The notes: generated from the sequence alone by a model not told the origin. Positions 7,805 to 14,945 are shown, counted from the stretch's first letter. The stretch is DNA of 34,624 bases from an uncultured Oscillospiraceae bacterium (GCA_900547455.1 URGV01000021.1:1-34624); one strand, 5' to 3'. Numbers and translations are program-made.

Positions 7805-7828
7805 GGATTAGTGATATATCACTAATCC
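7805..7828. promoter_or_regulatory. Perfect 24-bp palindrome, candidate operator
   Basis: The half site GGATTAGTGATA is followed at once by its exact complement. On the minus strand TTGCAA lies about 18 bases upstream of TGATAT inside the palindrome, so the site would overlap the -10 region of a promoter reading into the small ribbon-helix-helix gene. A few A and then six T follow on the plus strand, so a terminator role cannot be excluded. Confidence 0.55.
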
Positions 7829-7869
7829 AAAATTTTTTGTTGCAAGGCCCTTCATCCTACCGCACCAGC

Positions 7870-7915
7870 AAAACCGCAGAAGGGGGCAGCAAAATGGCTG
7901 CCCCCTTCTGCGGTT
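7870..7915 (-). terminator. Long hairpin, likely terminator of the spoIIA operon
   Basis: A perfect 19-bp stem (7872-7890 with 7897-7915) closes a 6-base loop; on the minus strand it ends in a short T run. A second perfect 12-bp hairpin (GCCGCAGGCGGG, 7948-7959 with 7971-7982) without a T run lies between it and the sigF stop codon. Confidence 0.6.
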
Positions 7916-8012
7916 CGAGAGTAGGTACGATTTGCCATATGTTGACTGCCGCAGGCGGGCGGATGCAAAACCCGCCTGCGGCAAGGGGATGTCCATCAAA
8001 AAAGCGGCTCAG

Positions 8013-8045
8013 ATGAGTGACTCAAATGAGTGACTCAAATGAGTC
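8013..8045. repeat. 13-bp tandem repeat at the sigF stop codon
   Basis: ATGAGTGACTCAA occurs at 8013-8025 and 8026-8038 and begins a third time at 8039. The sigF stop codon lies within the second unit. Confidence 0.6.
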
Positions 8046-8730
8046 TCTCGCGCAGCCAGAGCAGAATCTTTTTCTCCCGGCGGGAGACCTGCACCTGGGT
8101 CATGCCCAGTTCCTGCGCCGTTTTCACCTGCGTCATGTTGCGGAAGTAGCGCAGCTCGATCAGCCTGCGGTCCCGCTCCTCCAGCTGGGTCAGCATCTGC
8201 CGCAGTGAGAGCAGATCGGAGAGCTGCTCCTCCGGCGAGGAGACCGGCAGGTCCAGCTGGGAGCTGTCCTCCTCGCTGGTGAGCGAAACCGGCGGCGCTC
8301 CCGCGCCCAGCGCCTCCACCACTGCCTCCTCGCTGACCTGCAGCGCCTGCGCCAGCTCGCTGACCGTCGGTTCGCGGCCGTGCTCCTTGGCAAACTGGTC
8401 GCGCTGGCGGGCAGCCTTCATCGAGAGCTCCTTGAGGCTGCGGCTGACCTTGACGGTGCCGCCGTCCCGAAACAGGCGGCGCATCTCGCCCAGAATCACC
8501 GGCACCGCATAGGTGGAAAAGCGCACGCCCCGCTCGCTGTCAAAGGCGTCGGTGGCTTTGACCAACCCCATGCAACCGGCCTGGAACAGGTCGTCGTACT
8601 CGATGCCCTTGCCCTTAAAACGGTGGGCGCAGGCGTGCACCAGCCCGATGTTTTCCTCGATCATCCGGCTGCGCTGTTCCTGCTGCTGGACGCTCATCCG
8701 CTCATCCTCAGGCGCGGCCATCGTGCGCAT
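8035..8730 (-). CDS. sigF: RNA polymerase sigma-F factor (SpoIIAC)
   Basis: Forespore-specific sigma factor that starts compartmental gene expression after asymmetric division. Region 2 shows NIGLVHACAHRF, YDDLFQAGCMGLVKA and RFSTYAVPVILGEMRRLFRD, with GTVKVSRSLKEL in region 3. Region 4 ends with the HTH MTQVKTAQELGMTQVQVSRREKKIL. Sigma-G is similar, but the position directly after spoIIAA-spoIIAB identifies sigma-F. The start is ambiguous: the ATG at 8730 overlaps spoIIAB by 23 bases with a weak AAGGTG, whereas the ATG at 8697 has GAGG eight bases upstream just after the spoIIAB stop. Both keep all sigma regions. SpoIIAB next door is its anti-sigma factor. Confidence 0.93.
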   Translation of the reverse strand: MRTMAAPEDERMSVQQQEQRSRMIEENIGLVHACAHRFKGKGIEYDDLFQAGCMGLVKATDAFDSERGVRFSTYAVPVILGEMRRLFRDGGTVKVSRSLKELSMKAARQRDQFAKEHGREPTVSELAQALQVSEEAVVEALGAGAPPVSLTSEEDSSQLDLPVSSPEEQLSDLLSLRQMLTQLEERDRRLIELRYFRNMTQVKTAQELGMTQVQVSRREKKILLWLRERLI

Positions 8731-9196
8731 GGTTTTCACCTTCGGGGAGCATTTCCCTGGCGGAGCCTTTGGAGAGAATCTTCTTTTCCAGCGTGACCGT
8801 CGTGCCCTTGCCCAGTTTGGAGGAGACCTTTACCTTGTCCATTAAACTTTCCATCACTGCAAAGCCCAGGCCCGCGCGCTCCTCCTCCGGGGCGGTGGTG
8901 AACAGCGGCTCCATCGCCTTCTTGACGTCGGCTATGCCGCAGCCGTTGTCCTTGATTTTGATGACGATCCTGCTGTCCGGGTAGATGCTGGCGGTTATGT
9001 AAACCTTATCTATTTTCTCCCGGTAGGCGTGGACGATGCAGTTGGTCACCGCCTCCGAGACAGCTGTCTTGACGTCGGTCAGCTCCTCCACCGTGGGGTC
9101 CAGCCCGCACAGGAAGGCCGCGACGGCGGTTCGGGCAAACGATTCGTTGGCCGAGCGCGAGTCAAAGCACAGCCGCATGCTATTGCTTGCTTTCAT
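8708..9196 (-). CDS. spoIIAB: Anti-sigma-F factor and serine kinase SpoIIAB
   Basis: GHKL-type ATPase that binds sigma-F and phosphorylates SpoIIAA. The N-box is in DVKTAVSEAVTNCIVHAY (about 41-58), the G1 box is DNGCGIADVKKA and the G2 region is ERAGLGFAVMESLMD. It has 162 residues, a little longer at the C-terminus than B. subtilis SpoIIAB, because the frame runs through the overlap with sigF (ENHAHDGRA). GGAGGG lies six bases before the ATG. The 17-base gap from spoIIAA and the overlap with sigF show one translationally coupled operon. Confidence 0.96.
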   Translation of the reverse strand: MKASNSMRLCFDSRSANESFARTAVAAFLCGLDPTVEELTDVKTAVSEAVTNCIVHAYREKIDKVYITASIYPDSRIVIKIKDNGCGIADVKKAMEPLFTTAPEEERAGLGFAVMESLMDKVKVSSKLGKGTTVTLEKKILSKGSAREMLPEGENHAHDGRA

Positions 9197-9213
9197 CCAA
9201 AACCCTCCCTTTG

Positions 9214-9519
9214 TTAGTGGAACTCGGCCAGCTTGTCCAGCCCGGCCAGCTTCATCACCTTGCGGATGGGGGCGGGCAGATTTTGCAGCACGACCTTGCC
9301 GTCATTTTCCTGCATCAGCCGAAAGCGCCCCATCACCAGCCCGATTCCCGAGGAGTCCATAAAGGTGACCAGTGAAAAATCCAGCACCAGCAGTTTTGCG
9401 CCCGACTGGATGACGCTCTGGTCAATCTGTTCGCGCAGTTCGACGGCGCTGTGGTGGTCGATCTCCCCTGACAGGCACGCCAGGACGCTGTCCTCCCTGA
9501 TCTCGATTTGGACTGCCAT
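9214..9519 (-). CDS. spoIIAA: Anti-sigma-F factor antagonist SpoIIAA
   Basis: STAS-domain protein of 101 residues, first gene of the spoIIA operon. Its phosphorylation state decides whether SpoIIAB releases sigma-F. The phospho-acceptor serine lies in FMDSSGIGLVMGR (about residues 54-66), the canonical site. AAGGAGG lies nine bases before the ATG. The operon is expected to be read from a sigma-H promoter; I could not find a convincing one in the upstream region, which is occupied by repeats from about 9613. Confidence 0.96.
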   Translation of the reverse strand: MAVQIEIREDSVLACLSGEIDHHSAVELREQIDQSVIQSGAKLLVLDFSLVTFMDSSGIGLVMGRFRLMQENDGKVVLQNLPAPIRKVMKLAGLDKLAEFH

Positions 9520-9612
9520 ATTGATCTGCCTCCTTTTTGCCCCAGCCTGTCCACTGTTTGGGGTACCTCTATCATACCGCCTTCGCCCCGCAAAATTTCG
9601 GGAACCTTGTCT

Positions 9613-9680
9613 CTTACTTTCTTTTTAGTAAAAAAAGAAAGTAAGCAAAGAAAAAACTTCACGCTCCGCGGCGGCTGAAG
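9613..9680 (+). repeat. Solitary R2 hairpin repeat
   Basis: CTTACTTTCTTTTT (9613-9626) pairs perfectly with AAAAAGAAAGTAAG (9632-9645). The tail CAAAGAAAAAACTTCACGC then CCGCGGCG resembles the tail of the array units at 14488-14945 (CCAAAAGAAACG, then CGCTTCGCGGCG). It directly precedes R1 copy C. Confidence 0.55.
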
Positions 9681-9689
9681 GGGAGGTAG

Positions 9690-9980
9690 GGCAAAAATAA
9701 AGTTTTCGTCCACCTTTTTTAAAAGGTGGCAGGTGTCCAGCGGGCAGCGCCTGCTGGTCGAGCGCCGCAGCGCTCGAAAAAACTTTATCGTCAAGCGCCA
9801 AGTCGCGCTTCATCTCTCTGCAAAATTTTGCCCTGTATTTGCGCGACACGAAATTGAACTTCGTTCAATTTCCCGGGCTAGTGCACGGGGCTTTTGTAAG
9901 AGAAAAGCCCCCTTGAGAAACTTGCGATTCGCACAACCCAGCAAAACCTCCCAGTGGGAGGTTTTGCTGCTGTAGAGTTT
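9690..9980 (+). repeat. R1 structured intergenic repeat, copy C
   Basis: Lies between the divergent spoIIAA and lipoprotein genes. Stems: CCACCTTTT/AAAAGGTGG (9710-9729), CCAGCGGGC/GCCTGCTGG (9737-9757), an extra GAGCGC/GCGCTC hairpin (about 9760-9775), GTCGCGC/GCGCGAC (9802-9808 with 9841-9847), GAAATTGAAC/GTTCAATTTC (9850-9872), GGGGCTTTT/AAAAGCCCC (9887-9911) and AGCAAAACCTCCC/GGGAGGTTTTGCT (9940-9968). Several stems differ from copy A at both paired positions. The opening palindrome of copies A and B is missing. Confidence 0.8.
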
Positions 9981-10163
9981 CAAACTAAAATCTTCGAAAA
10001 AATTTTTGCTCTCCCTTCACTCTCCGCAAAAGAAAAATTCCCCCGCCCTGCATCAAAACAGCTCCCTAAAGCACACTATTGATATAGAGCAAGCGGAAGG
10101 CATTTACAAAAATAGCAAATTGTTTACAGCTTTCCCTTTTCGCTGGAACCCGACCCGGACTTG

Positions 10164-10172
10164 TGCTACAAT
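10164..10172 (+). promoter_or_regulatory. Extended -10 promoter of the lipoprotein gene
   Basis: TGC followed by TACAAT (10167-10172) forms an extended -10 box. The -35 match (TGGAAC, 17 bases upstream) is poor. The ATG of the lipoprotein gene lies about 45 bases downstream. Confidence 0.5.
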
Positions 10173-10216
10173 AAGGGTGAGAAGATCGACCCGATGATAA
10201 AAAGGAGCTTTGCATC

Positions 10217-11179
10217 ATGAAAAATAGATTGTTTTGTCTGCTGGTTGTCCTGGCCTGCGCGCTGATGGTGACAGGCTGCAGACGCGACACACAGTCCTCC
10301 CAACAGGAAACCAACACCGTTTCGCTGGAGCTGGGCGAGGACAACCCCGCCCCGGAGGAGGAGCCGGAAAAAAAACCTTCCCCAAGTGAACAGCTAGAAC
10401 AGAGCCGTCCCGACGGTCAGACCGAACCGACGGAGGAGACAGCAGAGGAGGAATCACAACAAGAACAGACCTCCGAACAGCCGGCCTCCGAAACCGAGCA
10501 GCAGGCAGAGGAGTCTGCTGTCGAGACCGAGACGCCGGTGACTACTCCGCAGACCAGCCTGCCCTTCCCGCAGGAGCTGCAGACCCGCCCCTCCGAGGAG
10601 CTCAAAAACAACCCGCAGCAGCTGGACAGCCGCCTGTATGCGGTGTTCCAGAATGTGATGGAACAAAATTTTGACCGCAAAAAAGGCACCCTGTCGGTCT
10701 ACCGCCTCAACTACGACGGGACCGAGGGCGCCTATGAATTGGAGTATGATTTAACCAACGCTTACGACGAGGAAGGCAAGCTCAACAAAAACATGGAGAT
10801 CGACGCGCAGCTCAAGGTGGCCGAGACGATGCAGTCCAACATCAACTACGGCCAGGGCAGCCGCGAAATCTACACCAGCTACGACCAGTACGCCGAGACG
10901 CTCGACTGGCTGAAAAGCCCGCTGCTCTGCGACGGCTTTGCGCTGCAGAATTTTTCTTCGCTGACCCTCACCGAGGAGGAAAACGGCATCTGGCGCATCA
11001 CCGCGACCTACACCCCGGAGGCGCTGCGGGAGCTGTACGACCAGGACATCGACGGCGTGGTCACCTCCTTTATTGAGCTGGACAAGGACGGCAACCTCCA
11101 GCTGCTGCGCTGGGAGCAGACCGAAGAGGTCAATGACTATCCGACGGTGATCGCCTGCGGGGAATATTCATTTTCCTAA
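10217..11179 (+). CDS. Lipoprotein of unknown function with acidic Gln/Glu/Thr linker
   Basis: I do not recognise a named family. A lipoprotein signal peptide (hydrophobic 5-17) ends in the lipobox VTGC with the lipidated Cys at 21. Residues about 22-125 are low-complexity and acidic, rich in Glu, Gln, Ser, Thr and Pro, as expected of a spacer through the wall. The C-terminal part (about 130-320) looks folded, with alternating strands such as GTLSVYRLNYDGTEGAYELEY and NGIWRITATYTPEALREL; it may be a ligand-binding or beta-rich domain. GGAGC lies upstream of the ATG. The gene stands alone, divergent from spoIIA, and ends at a strong bidirectional terminator. A role in sporulation is not supported beyond proximity. 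Confidence 0.85.
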   Translation: MKNRLFCLLVVLACALMVTGCRRDTQSSQQETNTVSLELGEDNPAPEEEPEKKPSPSEQLEQSRPDGQTEPTEETAEEESQQEQTSEQPASETEQQAEESAVETETPVTTPQTSLPFPQELQTRPSEELKNNPQQLDSRLYAVFQNVMEQNFDRKKGTLSVYRLNYDGTEGAYELEYDLTNAYDEEGKLNKNMEIDAQLKVAETMQSNINYGQGSREIYTSYDQYAETLDWLKSPLLCDGFALQNFSSLTLTEEENGIWRITATYTPEALRELYDQDIDGVVTSFIELDKDGNLQLLRWEQTEEVNDYPTVIACGEYSFS

Positions 11180-11196
11180 AAATTTTTCTTCACGTG

Positions 11197-11239
11197 AAAA
11201 AAGGACGGAGCTTTACAGGAAAGCTCCGTCCTCTTTTTT
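11197..11239. terminator. Bidirectional terminator between lipoprotein and small membrane gene
   Basis: GGACGGAGCTTT (11203-11214) pairs perfectly with 11220-11231 around a 5-base loop. Six T follow on the plus strand and six T on the minus strand. The stop codon of the small minus-strand gene overlaps the plus-strand T run. Confidence 0.92.
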
Positions 11240-11348
11240 ACTGTCTATTCTTTTTCCTCAAAACTACAAACGCCACGACCGCTGCCACGACAACAACCAG
11301 CAACAGCGCGAGCAGCGCAAGTGGAATAAGCGTCGCAAGCCAGGACAT
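11238..11348 (-). CDS. 36-residue single-span membrane peptide
   Basis: Product of 36 residues: a short polar start (MSWLAT), one long hydrophobic segment (about residues 7-30, mostly Leu, Val and Ala) and a basic tail (RKKNRQ). That is a simple membrane peptide with the tail expected on the cytoplasmic side. AAAGGAGG lies seven bases before the ATG at 11348 (a second ATG sits at 11351). A consensus promoter lies about 45 bases upstream and a bidirectional terminator ends the gene, so it is a complete, independent transcription unit. I know no function. It resembles small regulatory or stress membrane peptides or type I toxins in size and build only; no antisense RNA could be identified. Confidence 0.65.
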   Translation of the reverse strand: MSWLATLIPLALLALLLVVVVAAVVAFVVLRKKNRQ

Positions 11349-11393
11349 CATCTGTCCTCCTTTCCTATTTTCATCACAGTATCCTTTTTTATC

Positions 11394-11422
11394 AGAATAG
11401 TACATTGTTCGCACACTGTCAA
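11394..11422 (-). promoter_or_regulatory. Sigma-A promoter of the small membrane peptide gene
   Basis: On the minus strand, a perfect TTGACA (11422-11417), a 17-base spacer and TATTCT (11399-11394). The first base of the transcript would lie about 35 bases before the ATG. Confidence 0.75.
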
Positions 11423-11494
11423 ATAGGAAAAACAAATAAGCGGAGAGCAGGAGCTTTTTTCGCTTCTGTTCTCCGCCTGTTCTGTCAGGTCGAT

Positions 11495-12730
11495 TTACCG
11501 CACCGTCGCCCCATACCCCTTTGCCAGGGCGTCGAGGACTTGCTCGTCGAGCTCGCTGCGGGAGTCGACGAAGGCGCAGCCGTTGTACATCAGCAGCGCC
11601 ATCTCCAGCGCCTCCTCGCTGTCCGAATAAAAGGACACCGGCATGTGCAGCATGTGGGCGTTGAGCGCGAAGTTGTAGGCGTCGTCCACCGTCTCGATAC
11701 GGATGGTCGCCACGTCCGCGCCGCTCTCCTCCAGCTCCAGCAGCTCGTCGGACATATCCCGCCGGCAGTAGACCGGCTCGGTCTGCTCGAAGTACTCGTC
11801 CAAAAAGTACGGCTCGGTCGCTCCCGCCATCAGGATGGTGTCCTCGTCCTCCCACTGGCGGCGGACGGTGGAAAAATCAAAGGTCTGCATCATCCGGCCG
11901 ATCGCCTCGATGTGTTCCGGGGTGGTGTAACAGCAGCCGCCCAGGATGGTGGCGCCCCGCTGCAGCAGGCCCTTCATCTGTTCGGCCATCTCCTGTGGGG
12001 AGAGCAGCTTGTCAAAGTCTTCCCCCGCCCGCGGCCGCACAATAATCGGCACCTTTGCGTAGGGGGCGATCTCCTCGATGTGGCCGTACAGCTTTTCCGG
12101 CCGGTCGCAGCAGGACAGGCCGAACGCCACCGCCCCCAGCTTCTGGCAGGTGATGAGCGCGGAGACAAGGTCGCTGCCCATGCAGGTTTCGCCGTCCTCC
12201 TCCACATTCATCGTCACCATCACCGGCAGTCCCGTCTGCCGGCAGCCGAGGATTGCCGCCCGGCTCTGGGAGAGGGTGGTCATCGTGTCGGCCAGCAGCA
12301 GGTCCACCCCGCCCCTTTTGAGGGCGAAGGCCTGCCGGGCATAGAGGTTAATCAGGTCGAAAAACGGCGTCTCGCCAAACGGCTCCGCCTGCAGCTGCAG
12401 CGGCGCGATGACGCCCGCCGCCAGCGCGTGTGGATTAGCCTCGCGGCAGCTCTCCACCGTCAGGCGGGCAAGGCGCTCATTGTAGTCGTCGCTGTTCTGC
12501 TGCTGGTCCCACTGCTTGAGGCTGTCGGCGTCGGCCTGTGCGGTCGGGGTACACAGCAGCTGGCTGCCCGCCTGCAGAAAGCGGCGCTGCAGCTTCTGCA
12601 CCCGGTCGGGATTTTCCAGCATCCACTGGGCCGGGCAGCTGTACATCGGCATGCCATCCAGCCAGAGGTTGGTCTTGGCCGCTCCGTCGGTCAGGAGCGG
12701 CTTACAAAGTCGCGAAAGAGGATCTTCCAT
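11495..12730 (-). CDS. Homocysteine S-methyltransferase-like protein with extra C-terminal domain
   Basis: Residues about 10-290 form the homocysteine-binding barrel of the MmuM/MetH/BHMT family. The expected zinc ligands are visible: a Cys in FGLSCCD (about 209) and the Cys pair in ILGGCCYTTPEHI (about 276-277). Such proteins transfer methyl groups to homocysteine to make methionine. The last 115 residues (from about AGATEPYFLDEYFEQ) are not a usual part of a one-domain enzyme and are too short for the pterin-binding domain of MetH. They may be a remnant or a separate fold. AAGGAG lies seven bases before the ATG. The gene follows argS by 36 bp on the same strand. The methyl donor is not known. 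Confidence 0.82.
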   Translation of the reverse strand: MEDPLSRLCKPLLTDGAAKTNLWLDGMPMYSCPAQWMLENPDRVQKLQRRFLQAGSQLLCTPTAQADADSLKQWDQQQNSDDYNERLARLTVESCREANPHALAAGVIAPLQLQAEPFGETPFFDLINLYARQAFALKRGGVDLLLADTMTTLSQSRAAILGCRQTGLPVMVTMNVEEDGETCMGSDLVSALITCQKLGAVAFGLSCCDRPEKLYGHIEEIAPYAKVPIIVRPRAGEDFDKLLSPQEMAEQMKGLLQRGATILGGCCYTTPEHIEAIGRMMQTFDFSTVRRQWEDEDTILMAGATEPYFLDEYFEQTEPVYCRRDMSDELLELEESGADVATIRIETVDDAYNFALNAHMLHMPVSFYSDSEEALEMALLMYNGCAFVDSRSELDEQVLDALAKGYGATVR

Positions 12731-12766
12731 CTCTGTTCTCCTTTTTCTCTTTCCGCCACACCGGGA

Positions 12767-14470
12767 TTACATGCTCTCCGGCGCAGTGATCTTGAGCAGT
12801 TTGAGCAGGTTTGCCAGCACAACGCGGGTGGCAAGGCACAGCGAGATGCGGGCCTGCATCAGCTTTTCGTCCTCGCCCTGGACGCGGCAGGCGTTGTAGA
12901 ACTTGTGGAACAGGGTCGCCACATCCATCAGGTAGTGGGTCATGCGGGCCGGGTCATAATTTTTAGCGGCGTTGATGATCTCCTGCGGGCACTGCGCCAG
13001 CTTGCGGATCAGCTCCTTTTCCTCCGGGGCAGACAGCAGCTGCAGCTCCTCGAGGGTGCAGGTTCTCGGGTGGATATTCTGCGCGGTCAGGTTTTTGAGG
13101 ATCGAGCAGATTCTGGCGTGTGCGTACTGTACATAATAAACTGGGTTCTGGGAGGATTCCTCCACCGCCAGGTCAAGGTCAAAGTCCAGGGTGGAGTTTG
13201 GCTCGCGCATATTGAAGAAGAATCTTGCCGCGTCGATCGGCACCAGATCGGTCAGGTCGGACAGGGTGATCGATTTGCCGGTGCGCTTGCTCATGCGGTA
13301 CGGCTCGCCGTCCTTCATCAGGCGGACCAGCTGCATCAGCACGATGTCCAGCTTGCTGCCGTCCAGGCCGATGGCGTCCATCGCACCTTTCAGGCGCGCG
13401 ACATGGCCGTGGTGGTCGGCGCCCCAGACGTTGATGACACGGTCAAAGTGGCGGTCGACAAATTTATTTTTATGGTAGGCGATATCGGCGGTGAAGTAGG
13501 TCGGGTTGCCGTTGGCGCGCACCAGGACCTCGTCCTTCTCGCCGCCAAATTCGGTGGCCTTATACCAAATAGCGCCGTCCTTTTCATAGGTCATGCCGCG
13601 GCTGGTCAGCTCATCGACCACTGCCTTGACTGCGCCGGACTGGTGCAGGGTGCTTTCCGGGAACCAGACATCGTAGGTGATGCGGTACTTTTCCAGGTCG
13701 GTGCGCAGCTTCTCAATATTTTTCGGCAGCGCGAAGTCGACCAGCGCCTGGCGGCGCTCCTGCTCGGAGAGATTCAGCAGGCAGTCTCCGTGCTCATCGG
13801 CGTACTGCTGGGCGCGCTCTTTAATATCCTCGCCGTGATAGCCATCCTCCGGGAAGGGAACAGCTTCCTCACCTTTATAAATCTGTAAATATCTTGCCTC
13901 GAGCGAGAGGCCAAACTTTTCGATCTGGTTGCCGGCGTCATTGATGTAGAATTCGCGGGTGACGTCGTAACCGCAGGCGTCCAGAGCGGCGGCCAGGCAG
14001 TCACCGATGGCGCCGCCGCGGGCGTTGCCCATGTGCATCGGGCCGGTCGGGTTGGCGGAGACAAACTCAACCATCACCTTTTCGCCCTTGCCGATATCCG
14101 AGCGGCCATATTCCTCGCCCGCTTCCAGCACGCCGGAGACGATGCTGGCAAACCAGGCGTCGCTGACAAAGAAATTGATAAAGCCGGGGCCTGCAATTTC
14201 GACGCGGTCGATATAGCGTGCCGAAGCGCAGTCGATGCACTCGGCTAGGATATTGGCGATCTTCACCGGCGCCATGCGGAAGGTTCTGGCGCTGACCATC
14301 GCCGCATTGCTGGCAAAATCGCCGTGGGTGGTTTCGGCCGGGATCTCCACTGTGAAGGCCGGCAGCTCATTTTCAGGCAGCTTGCCCTGCTGCATTGCCG
14401 CAGCAAAGGCGTTTTTCAGCAGGCTTTCCACTTCCTGCATGGCGTCCTGCACAAAATTTTTTTTCTCCAT
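12767..14470 (-). CDS. argS: Arginyl-tRNA synthetase
   Basis: Class I aminoacyl-tRNA synthetase charging tRNA-Arg; 567 residues, a normal length. The N-terminal Add-1 domain (about 1-100) is followed by the catalytic motif ANPTGPMHMGNARGG (HIGH-equivalent HMGN at 146-149) and the KMSKS-equivalent YRMSKRTGKS. The C-terminal DALR anticodon-binding domain ends in VLANLLKLLKITAPESM. The start at 14470 is chosen because family members begin here; the frame stays open further upstream only because it runs through the R2 hairpin array (14488-14945), which would give a basic, repetitive and implausible extension. AAAGAGG lies shortly before the ATG. The neighbour upstream is a DUF1934 gene, an arrangement also seen in Bacillus (ywiB-argS). 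Confidence 0.97.
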   Translation of the reverse strand: MEKKNFVQDAMQEVESLLKNAFAAAMQQGKLPENELPAFTVEIPAETTHGDFASNAAMVSARTFRMAPVKIANILAECIDCASARYIDRVEIAGPGFINFFVSDAWFASIVSGVLEAGEEYGRSDIGKGEKVMVEFVSANPTGPMHMGNARGGAIGDCLAAALDACGYDVTREFYINDAGNQIEKFGLSLEARYLQIYKGEEAVPFPEDGYHGEDIKERAQQYADEHGDCLLNLSEQERRQALVDFALPKNIEKLRTDLEKYRITYDVWFPESTLHQSGAVKAVVDELTSRGMTYEKDGAIWYKATEFGGEKDEVLVRANGNPTYFTADIAYHKNKFVDRHFDRVINVWGADHHGHVARLKGAMDAIGLDGSKLDIVLMQLVRLMKDGEPYRMSKRTGKSITLSDLTDLVPIDAARFFFNMREPNSTLDFDLDLAVEESSQNPVYYVQYAHARICSILKNLTAQNIHPRTCTLEELQLLSAPEEKELIRKLAQCPQEIINAAKNYDPARMTHYLMDVATLFHKFYNACRVQGEDEKLMQARISLCLATRVVLANLLKLLKITAPESM

Positions 14471-14487
14471 ATTCCTCTTTCCTTTCT

Positions 14488-14945
14488 CCCATCTTTTCTT
14501 TACGAGAAAGAAAAGATGGGGCCAAAAGAAACGATCTCGCTTCGCGGCGTCCTTTCGTTGGCTTTTGTTTGTCGTCTTTCCTACCTTTTCTTTGCGAAAA
14601 AGAAAAGGTAGGGCCAAAAGAAACGGGTTCGCTTCGCGGCGTCCTTTCGTTGGCTTTTTTGTTATCATCCTCCCACCTTTTCTTTACGAGAAAGAAAAGG
14701 TGGGACCAAAAGAAACGTTCTCGCTTCCCTTTTCTTTGCGAAAAAGAAAAGGGAAGGCCAAAAGAAACGGATTCGCTTCGCGGGCATCCTTTCGTTGGCT
14801 TTTCTGTTGCCGTCCTCCCACCTTTTCTTTACGAGAAAGAAAAGGTGGGGCCAAAAGAAACGTTCTCGCTTCGCTTACCTTTTCTTTGCGAAAAAGAAAA
14901 GGGAAGACCAAAAGAAACGAATTCGCTTCGCGGCGTCTCTTTTTT
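14488..14945. repeat. R2 array: six alternating hairpin repeats upstream of argS
   Basis: Six units each have a 14-15 bp stem of the form CTTTTCTTT/AAAGAAAAG with variable outer base pairs, then a tail GGCCAAAAGAAACG and usually CGCTTCGCGGCGTCCTTTCGTTGGC. Stems start at 14488, 14580, 14671, 14724, 14817 and 14874. Loops alternate strictly: ACGAG, GCGAA, ACGAG, GCGAA, ACGAG, GCGAA. Outer stem pairs vary together: CCCATC/GATGGG, CCTACC/GGTAGG, CCCACC/GGTGGG, CTTCCC/GGGAAG; only the last unit has a mismatch. Units 3 and 5 have short tails. No coding function is likely. Confidence 0.85.

Noticed and set aside
7808..7999. 63-codon minus-strand frame downstream of sigF
   Set aside because: Runs through two perfect hairpins and a palindrome, so it is better explained as structured non-coding DNA.
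9520..9612. Sigma-H promoter for spoIIA
   Set aside because: Weak partial matches only; spacing and -10 element do not fit well enough to call.
11405..13888. Very long plus-strand open frame (827 codons)
   Set aside because: It lies opposite the methyltransferase and argS genes, which have clear family motifs, starts with no ribosome binding site and gives a His/Val/Gln-rich product typical of an antisense shadow in GC-rich DNA.
14488..14945. CRISPR array
   Set aside because: The repeated units are irregularly spaced, the stretches between hairpins are conserved rather than unique, and no cas genes are present.
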